A DNA stretch of 64,000 nt from Streptomyces caniferus (GCF_009811555.1 NZ_BLIN01000005.1:2241501-2305500); one strand, 5' to 3'. Shown: positions 1-10,500, counted from the first letter of the stretch. The notes: generated by a model from the sequence alone, not told the origin. Program-made: numbers and translations.

Positions 1-165
1 CGTAGCGGCCCCGGGCGGAGACGGAACACCAGACCGTAAGTACTGCGCCGCGAGGGTGTGGCGGGGCGCATCGCGTAGAGCAATAGGCGGGGACATCACC
101 GTAGCCGCGACAAGACGCCACACCAACCGCGTTCGCACGGAGGCACGGACGACGAGGAGCGTGCG

Positions 166-585
166 CTACTCCGGCTCACCGTCCGGAGGCTGGGGGCCTG
201 GGGCGCGATCATTGTTGCCCGTGCCGAGTGCGAAACGGGCGGCTTCGATGAAGTCCGGGCGCGGTTCGAGGGCCGCTGCCAGTCGGAAGTGGCGCCTCGC
301 CTCCTCGGCGCGGCCGGCACGCTCCAGGGTGCGGCCGAGCGCGAAGTGCGCAAAGGCGTTGTCCGGCTCGCGTTCCAGCACGATCTGGAACTCCAGCTCA
401 GCGGGCCGCAGTTGAGCGGCGAGGAAAAAGGCACGGGCGCGTAGCAGTCGGGCCGCGGTGTTCTCGGGGTGCGCGGTGATGACCGAGTCCAGCAGCCGGA
501 TCGCGCCGCGTGGGTCACGGGCCTCCAACAACTGCTCCGCGGCGCGGAAGTCGATGACATGCGTCTCGGGGCTGCTCTCGGGCAC
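166..585 (-). CDS. Tetratricopeptide repeat protein
   Basis: This 139-residue protein is almost entirely alpha-helical TPR sequence. About three 34-residue repeats run from roughly residue 12 to 115, with typical spacing of small and aromatic residues (for example ENTAARLLRARAFFLAAQ and DNAFAHFALGRTLERAGR). The tail is Pro/Gly-rich. There is no signal peptide, so it is probably a cytoplasmic protein-interaction scaffold. The GTG start at 585 is chosen because an AGGAG ribosome-binding site lies about 6 nt upstream. It is the first of several minus-strand genes but is separated from the next by about 780 bp. The fold is clear; the partner and role are unknown. Confidence 0.85.
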   Translation of the reverse strand: MPESSPETHVIDFRAAEQLLEARDPRGAIRLLDSVITAHPENTAARLLRARAFFLAAQLRPAELEFQIVLEREPDNAFAHFALGRTLERAGRAEEARRHFRLAAALEPRPDFIEAARFALGTGNNDRAPGPQPPDGEPE

Positions 586-1368
586 GTCTGCTCCTCTCCG
601 TCGCCGTCGGGGCAGGCATCAGCCACGGACCGTACGGCGCTACCTGCCACACAACAATCCCATCGGTCGCGGCATTCCCCGGCCGTCACGACCTCAACCG
701 GGCCTCGGCCGCCGCGTGAGCACACGACCGGCTGGGCGCGGCGGATTACCGACCAGTTGGGGCAGAGGAGACACGACCCGCTTGGGCAAAGACACGCGGA
801 CGGTGTGCAGAGCTCGCGAAGGAGGCGAGGCAGCAGGGAGAGGCCCCGGCCAGACGCGGGATGGATGGGCGTCAGGAGGCACGACCGACGGACAGCAATG
901 CCTGCGAGCAGTCGTGGTCGGCAGGCAGCCGTGAACGCCAGGCCGTCATGAACGCCGGGCAGTCGTGAACGCTGGCAGTCCTGATCGCCAGGGGTGGGAG
1001 TGGAGGAAGGCGGAGGGAGGGGTGGGGGTGGGGAGGCGGGGGGGGGAGGCGGGGTGGGGGCCCCGGCACCAAGGTGTCACCCCTGCCAACCCCAGATCGA
1101 CACGACCCACTCACCCCATCGGGCTCGCCCCAACGCGCCCGGTTCCGTCGCCGCCAGACGCCGCCGCCGCGCCACGCCCCGGGCCCAGCCCTGGCCCTCG
1201 TAGTCGGCCCTATCGCCGTCATCCGCTGGCCGCGCCGAGCCTCCCGCTGCCGGCCCCTTCCCGGACTCCGGGCAGCTCCCCCACAGGCGCCAGGTCACTC
1301 CCCCACAGGCTCCGGGCCACTCCCCTATAGGCTCCCGGCCGCTTGCCTCCAGACTCTGGGCCGCTCGC
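586..1368. other. Intergenic region with G-rich tract and short repeats
   Basis: No convincing gene was found here; the open frames lack plausible protein composition. Three structures are visible. About 924-991 holds roughly four degenerate copies of a 17-bp unit containing TGAACGCC. About 1005-1065 is an extremely G-rich tract with many runs of three or more G. From 1268 onward there is a tandem array of 22-bp units, listed separately. Confidence 0.6.
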
Positions 1369-1377
1369 CTACAGGCT
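1268..1377. repeat. Five tandem copies of a degenerate 22-bp unit
   Basis: Five back-to-back 22-bp units start at 1268, 1290, 1312, 1334 and 1356. Each reads roughly CCGGGCCACTCCCC followed by ACAGGCT. Units two and three are the most alike. The last unit overlaps the stop codon of the cupin gene (1369-1371), so the array grew from, or invaded, the very 3' end of that gene. Its function is unknown. Confidence 0.75.
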
Positions 1378-1848
1378 GATGTGGTACGCCTTGCGCAACG
1401 TCTCGTGCACGGTCCACTGCGTGCGGTCGCCCTCGCGCAGGACGCAGGCGTCGCCGGGGCCGACCTCCAGCACCGACCCGCCCTCGACCTCGATGGTGGC
1501 GCGCCCGCTGACGACCACGAACAGCTCGTTGGCCTCGGTGTCCGTCACCACGCCCGGCGTGATCTGCCAGATTCCGCGGATCTGCTGCCCGTCGGGGGAC
1601 TCCCACAGCACCTTGCCCGTCACCACCGGCTCGCCGGCGACAATCTGCGAAGCGTCGAGCGGTTCCGGCTCCAGATCGGCGTCCGCGATGCCGGGGATAT
1701 TGACCACGAACGATGCGGGAGCCGGGTCGCCGGTAACGGGCGCCGCGGCGGATTCGGAAACAGAGCCGGACTCGGAGCCGGGCTCCGCGGTGGTGATGGC
1801 AGGCTCGGTGGCGGCGGTCTGGGCGTCAAAGCCGGAAGCAGCAGTCAT
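1369..1848 (-). CDS. Cupin-domain protein
   Basis: A 159-residue protein with a disordered, Ala/Glu/Ser-rich N-terminal third. A single beta-barrel cupin domain covers about residues 65-158. The cupin core is visible in the order GIWQITPGVVTDTEANELFVVVSGRATIEV, broken here only for description, then GDACVLREGDRTQWTVHE. It resembles the DUF861-type (ethanolamine utilisation-like) small cupins, many of which bind a small molecule or act as enzymes of unknown substrate. The ATG at 1848 is preferred because the longer alternative at 1896 would overlap coaE; this start leaves a 23-bp gap. It probably shares a transcript with coaE upstream. Confidence 0.8.
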   Translation of the reverse strand: MTAASGFDAQTAATEPAITTAEPGSESGSVSESAAAPVTGDPAPASFVVNIPGIADADLEPEPLDASQIVAGEPVVTGKVLWESPDGQQIRGIWQITPGVVTDTEANELFVVVSGRATIEVEGGSVLEVGPGDACVLREGDRTQWTVHETLRKAYHISL

Positions 1849-1871
1849 GGCGGCGAGGGTATCGTCCGGCC

Positions 1872-2462
1872 TCAGGCGCTCCGCAGCCGCTCCCATACGG
1901 CGCGGACCTGGGGTTCCAACGCCTCCAGCGGCCCGTCGTTGTCGATGACGAGATCCGCGACGGCCAGCCGCTGTTCACGGGTCGCCTGGGCCCCCATCCG
2001 TGACGTCGCCTCGTCCTCCGGCATGCCGCGCAGCCGCACCAAGCGGTCCAGTTGGGTCTGCGGTGCGGCGTCGACCACGACGACAAGGTCGTACAGCGGC
2101 GCCAGGCCGTTCTCCGTCAGCAGCGGGACGTCGTGCACCACCACCGCGTCCGGCCCTGCCGACGCTTCGAGTTCGGCCGATCGTGCTCCCACCAGCGGGT
2201 GCACGATCGCGTTCAGCGCCTTCAGCTTCTCGGGGTCGGAGAACACGATCCGGCCCAGCTTCGGCCGGTCCAACGTCCCGTCCGGCGCGAGTACGCCGCT
2301 TCCGAACTCCTCGACCACTGCCGCCAGTCCGGGCGTACCGGGCTCGACGACCTCGCGTGCGATCTTGTCCGCGTCCACGACCACCGCGCCGTACGACGCC
2401 AGCAATCGCGAAACCTCACTCTTGCCCGCCCCGATACCGCCGGTCAGCCCCACCTTCACCAT
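1872..2462 (-). CDS. coaE: Dephospho-CoA kinase
   Basis: Catalyses the last step of coenzyme A synthesis, ATP-dependent phosphorylation of the 3'-OH of dephospho-CoA, in the cytoplasm. The 196-residue length is normal for the family. The P-loop GGIGAGKS is at residues 8-15, and [16 protein letters not shown] carries the conserved DAD of the substrate-binding region. The lid and HPLV segment follow, then the [13 protein letters not shown] motif. It starts at ATG 2462. It lies downstream of the PAC2-family gene on the same strand and upstream of the cupin gene, and may be cotranscribed with the latter. Confidence 0.96.
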   Translation of the reverse strand: MVKVGLTGGIGAGKSEVSRLLASYGAVVVDADKIAREVVEPGTPGLAAVVEEFGSGVLAPDGTLDRPKLGRIVFSDPEKLKALNAIVHPLVGARSAELEASAGPDAVVVHDVPLLTENGLAPLYDLVVVVDAAPQTQLDRLVRLRGMPEDEATSRMGAQATREQRLAVADLVIDNDGPLEALEPQVRAVWERLRSA

Positions 2463-2624
2463 GGGGCCACGCTATACGGTGCGCCCGCACGGCAGTCGCC
2501 CAGGAGGCCCGACCTCGCGCAACTCCGGCCCCTCGCCCAGGCCCAGCCTCACTCGCACTCCGACGTCACGCAGGCTCCAATCTCACGCCTGCTCTGGCAG
2601 CCTCACGCTGCCTTCGGCGGCGTT

Positions 2625-3578
2625 TCAGGCCCCGCCCGCACCGCCGTCGCCCTCGCGCTCCGCCAGGAAACGCTCGAACTCCCTGCCGATCTCGTCGGCC
2701 GACGGCAGTTCCGCCGGTTCGGCCACCAGGTTCCCCCGGCTCTCCGCCCCGGCGACCGCGTCGTATTGATGCTCCAGCCCACTGACCAGCGCAACCAGTT
2801 CCTCGTCACCCTCCGAGATCTGCCGCTCGATCTCCTCCTGCGTCCGCAGCGCCTCCGTACGCAGCGAATGCGCGGCACCGGGGAGCACCAGTCCGGTCGC
2901 GGCCGTGACGGCTTCGAGCGCCGTCAGTGCGGCGTCGGGGTAGGCGGACCGGGCGATGTAGTGCGGTACGTGCGCCGCCACGCCCAGAACATCGTGTCCC
3001 GCTTCCGCCAGCCGGAACTCGATCAACGCCTCCGCGCTGCCGGGCACCTGCGCCTCGTCGAAGAAGCCACCATGCCCGGGCATCAGGTCGGTGCGATTGC
3101 CGTGCGGGGTGATGCCTACGGGGCGGGTGTGCGGGACGCCCATCGGGATGCCGTGGAAGTTCACCGAGAGGCGTACGCCGAGGCGCTCCACGATCTCCTT
3201 CACGGCGCCCGCGAAGCGCTCCCACTCGACGTCCGGTTCGGGTCCGGACAGCAGCAGGAACGGGGCGTCGGTGGTGTCCCGTACGAGCCGCAGCTCGATG
3301 CTCGGGGTCTCATAGGCGGTCCAGCGGCTGCGCTCGAAGGTGAGCAGCGGACGGCGGGCGCGGTAGTCGACGAGGCGGTCGTGGTCGAAGCGGGCGACAA
3401 CCTCGTTCGGCAGGCCGTCCAGCAGCCGCGCGACGATCTGGTCGCCGGTCTCGCCGGCGTCGATGTATCCGTCGAAGTGGTACAGCAGCACCAGTCCGGC
3501 GGAGTCCCTCGAGGCAATCGTCTCGACCTCCGCGAGCCCGCTCGGCTCCCATTCGTACAAACCCTGGGGATCCAACAC
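2625..3578 (-). CDS. PAC2-family protein (proteasome assembly chaperone-like)
   Basis: A 317-residue soluble protein of the PAC2/DUF75 family. It shares the fold of the eukaryotic proteasome assembly chaperone PAC2 and is widespread in actinomycetes, where its biochemical role is not settled. Typical segments are [18 protein letters not shown] near the N-terminus, the glycine-rich [20 protein letters not shown] in the middle and [17 protein letters not shown] later. The C-terminus is an acidic helical tail. The GTG start at 3578 is well placed behind an AGGAGGAG ribosome-binding site 8 nt away. A link to the actinobacterial proteasome is an attractive guess but is inference only. Confidence 0.88.
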   Translation of the reverse strand: MLDPQGLYEWEPSGLAEVETIASRDSAGLVLLYHFDGYIDAGETGDQIVARLLDGLPNEVVARFDHDRLVDYRARRPLLTFERSRWTAYETPSIELRLVRDTTDAPFLLLSGPEPDVEWERFAGAVKEIVERLGVRLSVNFHGIPMGVPHTRPVGITPHGNRTDLMPGHGGFFDEAQVPGSAEALIEFRLAEAGHDVLGVAAHVPHYIARSAYPDAALTALEAVTAATGLVLPGAAHSLRTEALRTQEEIERQISEGDEELVALVSGLEHQYDAVAGAESRGNLVAEPAELPSADEIGREFERFLAEREGDGGAGGA

Positions 3579-4297
3579 AGTGACTGCTCCTCCTCGTTCT
3601 CATCAGCGGCAACGCACGATCTCGCGCGGGCATTCCCGACGACGCGAATGCCTCCGCCCGCGTCGCACATCGCCTTGGACGCCGAACTGCTGCAGCCCTC
3701 CCCTCACACCGTTTCAGGAACGCGCACTCCCCTACACATACGGCGAGTTCGCCAGCGCACCCAACCCCGCGCGCCGTGCCGCGCTCCTTGCCCATCCGGC
3801 GCATCGACTCCGTGTCACCACGCGACCTCGACATGCAGGATGGACGCACACGTCAGCCCCCCCGCAAAGACGGACGCCGTCAACGAACCCAGCCCTCCAC
3901 TGCAGGGGCAAAAACGGCCGCAGCAACGGCAGGGACAAAGACGGCAACGGCAGGGGTGAGGGTGCGCGCAGCATCGACGAGCCAGGGGCTGGAGCAGGGA
4001 TGCCTGCGCACAGGCTGCACGCGTCGGGGGAAACGCCAGGCGGACGGGCGCAAGGCAGACGCACGATAGATCGCGCCGTAGTGACCTGGGCTGAGGCCGT
4101 GAGGCAGCGGCAGCGGCAGCGGCAGCACCTTCTCCACAGCGCAGCCCACCCCCGGCCGACGTCTGAAGGAAGAGGCATCCCCGCCCTGGCGCACCGCTGC
4201 CCACCTCCGCCTCCGGTACGCACCCATCGAGACACGGCTACCAGCCCCACCACAAAGCCGCTGCCCCTGCCGCTCCCCACCCACCCCCCAAACACAC
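3579..4297. other. Intergenic region, no gene recognised
   Basis: About 720 bp between the PAC2-family gene and the rpsA terminator. Open frames on both strands are Arg/Cys/Pro-rich and look like shadows of GC-rich noncoding DNA. Short microsatellite-like repeats are visible: CGGCAG units at about 4102-4126 and related CAACGGCAGG/GGACAAAGACGG units at about 3910-3957. Confidence 0.5.
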
Positions 4298-4332
4298 CGA
4301 AGGCCCGCCCCCCAGAGGGGAGCGGGCCTTCG
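4298..4332 (-). terminator. Terminator hairpin downstream of rpsA
   Basis: Perfect 11-bp stem (CGAAGGCCCGC pairing with GCGGGCCTTCG) with a 13-nt loop, starting about 30 bp beyond the rpsA stop codon on the minus strand. Confidence 0.85.
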
Positions 4333-4361
4333 ACTATCGGCTAGTGCCTATCGGCAAGAGC

Positions 4362-5885
4362 TCAGCTCTGGCCGCCGGCCAGCTTCTCGCGGAGCGCGGC
4401 GAGGGCCTCGTCCGACGCCAGGGCGCCGGAGTTGTCCGCCGACTCCGAGGAGTAGGAGCCGCCGCCACCACCGGCGTTGCCGCCGCCGGCCTGGCCGCCA
4501 CCCTGCGCCGCCGGTGCCGCAGCACCCTCGGCCGCAGCCTGCTCGTCGGCCTCGCGGGACTTGATGACCTGAGCCTGGTGCTGCTCGAAGCGCTGCTGCG
4601 CCTCGGCGTACTGGTTCTCCCAGGCCTCGCGCTGGGTCTCGTAGCCCTCGAGCCAGTCGTTGGTCTCGGGGTCGAAGCCCTCGGGGTAGATGTAGTTGCC
4701 CTGGTCGTCGTAGGACGCGGCCATGCCGTACAGGGTCGGGTCGAACTCGACGGCCGACGGGTCGGCGCCGAAGGACTCGTTGGCCTGCTTCAGCGACAGC
4801 GAGATCCGGCGACGCTCGAGGTCGATGTCGATGACCTTGACGAAGATCTCGTCGTTGACCTGGACAACCTGCTCCGGGATCTCGACGTGGCGCTCGGCCA
4901 GCTCGGAGATGTGGACCAGGCCCTCGATGCCCTCGTCGACGCGCACGAACGCACCGAAGGGAACGAGCTTGGTGACCTTACCCGGGACGACCTGACCGAT
5001 CTGGTGGGTCCGGGCGAACTGCTGCCACGGGTCTTCCTGGGTCGCCTTGAGCGACAGGGACACGCGCTCGCGGTCCATGTCGACGTCCAGGACCTCGACC
5101 GTGACCTCCTGGCCGACCTCGACGACCTCGGAGGGGTGGTCGATGTGCTTCCAGGACAGCTCGGAGACGTGGACGAGACCGTCGACGCCGCCCAGGTCCA
5201 CGAAGGCACCGAAGTTGACGATGGAGGAGACGACGCCGGAGCGCACCTGACCCTTCTGGAGGGTGGTGAGGAAGGTCTGGCGGACCTCGCTCTGGGTCTG
5301 CTCCAGCCAGGCACGGCGGGACAGGACCACGTTGTTGCGGTTCTTGTCCAGCTCGATGATCTTGGCCTCGAGCTCCTTGCCCACGTAGGGCTGGAGGTCG
5401 CGGACGCGGCGCATCTCGACCAGGGAGGCCGGGAGGAAGCCACGGAGGCCGATGTCGAGGATGAGACCACCCTTGACGACCTCGATGACGGTACCGGTGA
5501 CGATCCCGTCCTCTTCCTTGATCTTCTCGATGGTGCCCCAGGCGCGCTCGTACTGGGCGCGCTTCTTCGAGAGGATCAGGCGGCCTTCCTTGTCCTCCTT
5601 CTGGAGGACCAGGGCCTCGATCTCGTCGCCGACGGCAACGACCTCGTTGGGGTCGACGTCGTGCTTGATCGAGAGCTCGCGGCTCGGGATCACACCTTCG
5701 GTCTTGTAACCGATGTCGAGCAGGACCTCGTCCCGGTCGACCTTCACGATGACGCCGTCGACGATGTCGCCGTCGTTGAAGTACTTGATCGTCTCGTCGA
5801 TCGCGGCGAGGAAGGCTTCCTCGTTACCGATGTCGTTGACCGCAACCTGCGGGGTGGTGGCGGTGGTCTCGGTGCTGCTCGTCAT
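4362..5885 (-). CDS. rpsA: 30S ribosomal protein S1
   Basis: A component of, or factor loosely attached to, the 30S ribosomal subunit that helps engage mRNA. The 507-residue protein has four S1 RNA-binding repeats at about residues 35-105, 122-188, 208-278 and 295-365. They are recognised by recurring VxGxVxxIxxFGAFVDLG and GLVHxSE patterns, for example GVVSSIVNFGAFVDLGGVDG and GKVTKLVPFGAFVRVDEGIEG. Four repeats, rather than the six of E. coli, is usual in actinomycetes. The C-terminal 130 residues are acidic, then Gly/Ala-rich and disordered. The start is ATG 5885 with GGAG upstream. A strong promoter-like sequence lies about 230 bp upstream, giving a long leader, and a terminator follows the gene. 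Confidence 0.97.
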   Translation of the reverse strand: MTSSTETTATTPQVAVNDIGNEEAFLAAIDETIKYFNDGDIVDGVIVKVDRDEVLLDIGYKTEGVIPSRELSIKHDVDPNEVVAVGDEIEALVLQKEDKEGRLILSKKRAQYERAWGTIEKIKEEDGIVTGTVIEVVKGGLILDIGLRGFLPASLVEMRRVRDLQPYVGKELEAKIIELDKNRNNVVLSRRAWLEQTQSEVRQTFLTTLQKGQVRSGVVSSIVNFGAFVDLGGVDGLVHVSELSWKHIDHPSEVVEVGQEVTVEVLDVDMDRERVSLSLKATQEDPWQQFARTHQIGQVVPGKVTKLVPFGAFVRVDEGIEGLVHISELAERHVEIPEQVVQVNDEIFVKVIDIDLERRRISLSLKQANESFGADPSAVEFDPTLYGMAASYDDQGNYIYPEGFDPETNDWLEGYETQREAWENQYAEAQQRFEQHQAQVIKSREADEQAAAEGAAAPAAQGGGQAGGGNAGGGGGSYSSESADNSGALASDEALAALREKLAGGQS

Positions 5886-6113
5886 GTGGGTAAAGGCTCC
5901 GGTGCGGACATTGAAGTCGTAGGTACTGCTACGCCGAGAGCCTCTATCGCCTCTGCATAAGACCGGACAGTGTCAAAGACGTACGTGCCGGAGAACCACA
6001 GATGCCGGAGCATCCGGGAGCGACCCGAAACGCCTCAAAACCGAGGGGACATACATACAGATGCGAGCGCGGCCTGCTCCGTCTGAGGCGCGCAAGCCCG
6101 CAGCGCAACTTGT

Positions 6114-6142
6114 AGCATACGGGGGCAGCCGGACCCGGTCAA
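6114..6142 (-). promoter_or_regulatory. Probable vegetative promoter of rpsA
   Basis: On the minus strand TTGACC (6142-6137) is followed by a 17-nt spacer and TATGCT (6119-6114). This is close to the consensus for the main vegetative sigma factor. It lies about 230 bp upstream of the rpsA start, which fits a highly expressed ribosomal gene with a long leader. A second TTGACA occurs at 5976-5971 but has no good -10 partner. Confidence 0.65.
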
Positions 6143-6265
6143 TGCGCGAACGCGCACACCGGGGGCAGAACGCCCCATAACCGGCACACGCTATGTTCCG
6201 CGAGGTCGAACGGCCTCACAGTCCCTGCAGCTACAAGCAGAGCGAACACTACGACGACGGGCGCC

Positions 6266-7087
6266 ATGAACCAAGAGCACGAGCCGGAGGCGACGCGCCG
6301 TGACGCCTCGGACACCGAGAGCAGCCGGGCCAGCCGTGGCTGGTGGGACAGCAACGCGGACGAGTACCAGAGCGAGCACGGCCCCTTCCTCGGGGACGAC
6401 CGGTTCGTCTGGGGCCCCGAGGGACTGGACGAGGCGGACGCCGCACTGCTCGGGCCGGCCGCGGAGCTGAAGGGGCGCCGGATCCTGGAGATCGGCGCCG
6501 GTGCGGCGCAGTGTTCCCGCTGGCTGGCGGCGCAGGGCGCGCTGCCGGTGGCGCTCGACCTCTCCCACCGGCAGCTGCAGCATGCCCTGCGGATCGCCGA
6601 CGGATCGGCGGACGACCCCACCCAGCTGGTCGAGGCGGACGCCGGGGCGCTGCCGTTCCGCGACGGCAGTTTCGACCTCGCCTGTTCCGCGTACGGGGCG
6701 CTGCCGTTCGTCGCGGATCCGGTGCGGGTGCTGCGCGAGGTGCTCCGGGTGCTGCGGCCGGGCGGCCGGTTCGTCTTCTCCGTCTCCCACCCGATCCGCT
6801 GGGCGTTCCCGGACGAGCCGGGGCCCGAGGGGCTCTCGGTGGGGGCCTCCTACTTCGACCGCACGCCGTACGTCGAGCAGGACGAGTCCGGCCGGGCCGT
6901 GTACGTCGAACACCACCGGACGCTGGGCGACCGGGTGCGGGACGTGGTGGCCGCCGGGTTCCGGCTGGAGGATCTCGTCGAGCCGGAATGGCCCGAATGG
7001 AACACCCAGGAGTGGGGCGGCTGGTCCCCGCTGCGCGGGCATCTGATCCCGGGGACGGCGATCTTTGTGTGCTCGGCGGACGCTTAG
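6266..7087 (+). CDS. SAM-dependent methyltransferase, class I
   Basis: A 273-residue cytoplasmic methyltransferase of the Methyltransf_11 type. Motif I, ILEIGAGAAQCSRWLAAQG (about residues 73-91), binds S-adenosylmethionine. The acidic LDLSHRQL follows at the end of strand 2. Motif II (VEADAGALPFRDGSFDLACS) and the post-motif segment VLREVLRVLRPGGRFVFSVSHP are both intact. The substrate cannot be read from the sequence. It is divergent from rpsA and followed by a gene-free stretch, so it is probably monocistronic. Confidence 0.88.
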   Translation: MNQEHEPEATRRDASDTESSRASRGWWDSNADEYQSEHGPFLGDDRFVWGPEGLDEADAALLGPAAELKGRRILEIGAGAAQCSRWLAAQGALPVALDLSHRQLQHALRIADGSADDPTQLVEADAGALPFRDGSFDLACSAYGALPFVADPVRVLREVLRVLRPGGRFVFSVSHPIRWAFPDEPGPEGLSVGASYFDRTPYVEQDESGRAVYVEHHRTLGDRVRDVVAAGFRLEDLVEPEWPEWNTQEWGGWSPLRGHLIPGTAIFVCSADA

Positions 7088-7552
7088 GCCCGTGGCTTGA
7101 GGCCCGTTGCGGGCGCTTAGGCCCGTGGCGGAGGCTCAGGGCCACGGCGGAGGCTCAGGGCCATTTGGGGGCCGGGCCGGAGGGAACGGCACTCCGCGGC
7201 CGAAGGAGTGGCGGCCGAGGGCCGTCTTCTCGCCCCGTGAGCTCTCCCTTCCCCCGTCGTGGGCTCTCCCGTCGGACCGTAGCCCGTAGCCCGTAGCCGC
7301 CGGCCCCTACCCGCGCCGGGGCTCGGCGCCGGCGCCGACGCCAGGCAGGCGGGCCGGCGGAGACCGCCCCGGCCGCCGGTCGGCGGTGACAGGCGACCGG
7401 CAGTGGCAGTGGCAGTGGCAGTCGGCAGACCCTCAGTCCGACGGCGCCCCGCAACGGGACCGTCGGTCTGTAGTCGACGGGCCCTCGGTCCGGCGGTGCC
7501 TCGCTTCGGGGCAGCCGGTCTGTGGGCGTGGCCGGGGCGGCAGACTGGGGGC
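7088..7552. other. Intergenic region with short repeats
   Basis: No gene supported. Contains partly repeated GGCCCGTGGC/GGCGGAGGCTCAGGGCCA segments (about 7090-7165), three TAGCCCG units at about 7280 and four GGCAGT units at about 7400-7424. Just before the next gene CAGACT sits 6 nt upstream of its GTG, a possible -10 element for leaderless transcription. Confidence 0.45.
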
Positions 7553-10500
7553 GTGATCCGCCGTGATGCCCTTGATCAGCTGCCCGTGCGTACCGCGCTG
7601 CCCGCACTGCGCGCCGCCCTCGACGGGCCCGGTGCCGCGGTGCTGTGCGCGCCGCCGGGCACCGGCAAGACGACGCTGGTGCCGCTGGAGCTGGCGGGGC
7701 TGACCGGCGAGGGGCCGGGGCGGCGGGTGCTGGTCGCCGAGCCGCGCCGGATCGCGGCCCGTGCGGCCGCGCGGCGGATGGCCTGGCTCCTGGGCGAGAA
7801 GGCCGGCGACCGGGTCGGGTTCACGGTGCGCGGGGAGCGCCGGGCCGGGCCCCGTACCACCGTGGAGGTGGTGACGACCGGGGTGCTGCTGCAGCGGCTG
7901 CAGCGCGATCCGGAGCTGGCGGGTGTCGATGTGGTGGTGCTCGACGAGTGTCATGAGCGGCATCTCGACGCCGATACTTCCGCGGCGTTCCTCTTGGACG
8001 TACGGGAGACGCTGCGGCCCGAGCTGCGGTTGGTGGCGGCGTCGGCGACGACGGATGCCGAGGGGTGGGCGGGGCTGCTGGGCGGTCCGGACGGTGCGGC
8101 GCCGGTGGTCGAGGCCGCGGGCGTGTCGCATCCGGTGGAGGTCGTGTGGGCACCGCCGGAGCGCCCGGTGCGGCCGGCACACGGGATGCGGGTCGATCCG
8201 GCGCTGCTGGCGCATGTGGCGGCCGTGGTGCGGCGGGCGCTGCACGAGCAGACGGGTGATGTGCTGTGCTTCCTCCCCGGTGTCGGGGAGATCGGGCGGG
8301 TTGCCGGGGAACTGGCGGGGGCGGACGCCGAGGTGCTGCAGGTGCACGGGCGGGCCCCGGCCGAGGTGCAGGACGCGGTGCTGGCGGGCGGGAGCGGGCT
8401 GCGCCGGGTGGTGCTGGCGACCTCGGTGGCCGAGTCCAGCCTGACCGTGCCGGGTGTGCGGGTGGTGGTGGACAGCGGCCTTGCGCGGGTGCCGCGGACG
8501 GATCATGCGCGCGGGCTCAGCGCACTCACGACCGTGCGCGCCTCCCGGGCGGCGGGCCGTCAGCGCGCCGGGCGGGCGGGGCGCGAGGCGCCGGGTGTGG
8601 TCTACCGCTGCTGGTCGGAGGGCGAGGACGGGCGGCTGCCGGCGTTCCCGGATCCGGAGATCAAGGTCGCCGATCTGACGGCGTTCGCCTTGCAGTCGGC
8701 CTGCTGGGGCGATCCGACGGCCGGTGGTCTCGCCCTGCTCGACGCGCCGCCGGCCGGTGCGCTGGCCGCGGGGCGGGAGGTGCTGGCGGCGATCGGTGCG
8801 GTGGACGGGAGCGGCCGGGCGACGGCGCGGGGTGTCCGTATGGCGCGGCTCGGGCTGCACCCCCGGCTGGCGCGCGCCCTGCTGGACGGCGCGCCGGAGG
8901 TCGGCGTACGGCGCGCCGCCGAGGTGGTCGCCCTGTTGAGCGAGGAGCCGCCGCGGGCGTACGGGGACGATCTGGCGGGTGCGTGGCGCACCGCGCGGCG
9001 GGGCGGTGATGCGTACGCGGCGAGGTGGCGGCAGGAGGCACGCCGCCTGGCCTCGGCGGCCGGGGGGCCGCGGGCCGGGGCGGGCACGGATGCCGATGCG
9101 GGGTCCGGGGCGGGAGAGGATGCCCAGGCAGGACCCGGGACGGGCGCGGGCGTCGATGGGGAGTCCGGAGCGGGCGCGCGCGTCCACGCGGAACCCGGAG
9201 CCGGCACGGGCGCCCACACGCCACCCGGACCAGGCGCGAACGCCCCCACGCAACCCGGACCAGGCGCAGGCACGCACCCGGCGCCCGGAGCAGGCGCAGG
9301 CGTCCACGCCGGGTCGGATGTCGGCCCCGATGCCGGGTCCGGCCGGGGCGGGGCCGGCCAGGCCAAGGCCCGTCCGGGCGAGCGATCCGGCACCGGACCA
9401 GGCCGGGGCACCCCCCAGGGCGCGGACGACCGGGCAGGCGCGGGCACCGGCAGCGGCCGTGCCGGAGCTGGTGGCGGCCGTGCCGGAGCTGCGGGCGGCC
9501 GTGACCGAACCCGCAGCAGCCGCGCCGGAGCCGAGGGCGGCCGTGACCGGGCGGGCAGCGGCCGTAGCGGAGCCGCGAACGGCCGTGACGGTGCCCAGAG
9601 CGGCCCGGCGGCGGTCACCGACGATGCGGTCGCCGGTCTGATTGCCGCGTTGGCGTTCCCGGAGCGGGTGGCACGCGCCCGCGGGGCCGGGAGTTACCTC
9701 ATGGCGTCCGGGACGGGGGCCGAGTTGGCGGGGGCGGGGCCCGGCCCGGGGACGCAGGGCGGATGGGGGCACCGCCCGGGGACCTCGGGCGGGGGCGGTG
9801 GATCCAGGCTGCGGGATGCGGGGTGGCTGGCGGTTGCGGTGGCGGACCGGCCGGTGGCGGCGGTGTCGGCGCGGGTGCGGCTCGCGGCGGTGATCGACGA
9901 GGAGACGGCCTGTGCCGCGGCGCGGGCGTTGTACTCGTCCGGTGAGGAGGTGCGCTGGTCGGACGGGGACGTGGTGGCCAGGAGCATGACCCGGCTGGGG
10001 GCGATCGAGCTGGCGTCCCGGCCGCTGACCGCGCCCGACCCCGGGCTGCTGCGGGACGCGGTGGTGTCGGGGCTGCGTCGGGAGGGGTTCGGTCTGCTGC
10101 GATGGTCGCCCGCGGCTACCTCGCTGCGGCAGCGGATGGGCTTCTTGCACCGGGAGTTGGGCGCTCCGTGGCCCGACGTGTCGGATGCTGCGCTGCTGGA
10201 GCGGGCCGAGGAGTGGCTGGGTGTGGAGCTCGGACGGGCGCGGCGGCGGGCCGATCTGGCGCGGGTGGATGCGGGGCAGGCGCTGTCCCGGCTGCTGCCG
10301 TGGGCGACCGGTGACGCGGTGCGCTTCGACGAGCTGGCGCCGGAGCGCATCGAGGTGCCGAGCGGTTCGCGGGTGCGGGTGGACTACGGCGGTGAGCAGC
10401 CCGTACTGGCCGTGAAACTGCAGGAGTTGTTCGGGCTGCAGGAGTCGCCGCGGGTGGCCGGCGGGCGGGTTCCCGTGCTGGTGCATCTGCTGTCCCCGGC

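Noticed and set aside
924..991. CRISPR-like short repeats
   Set aside because: The 17-bp units are contiguous and degenerate, with no spacers and no cas genes nearby.
3732..4295. Possible minus-strand gene upstream of the rpsA terminator
   Set aside because: The product is Cys/Arg/Ala-rich with no domain, no ribosome-binding site, and overlaps simple repeats.
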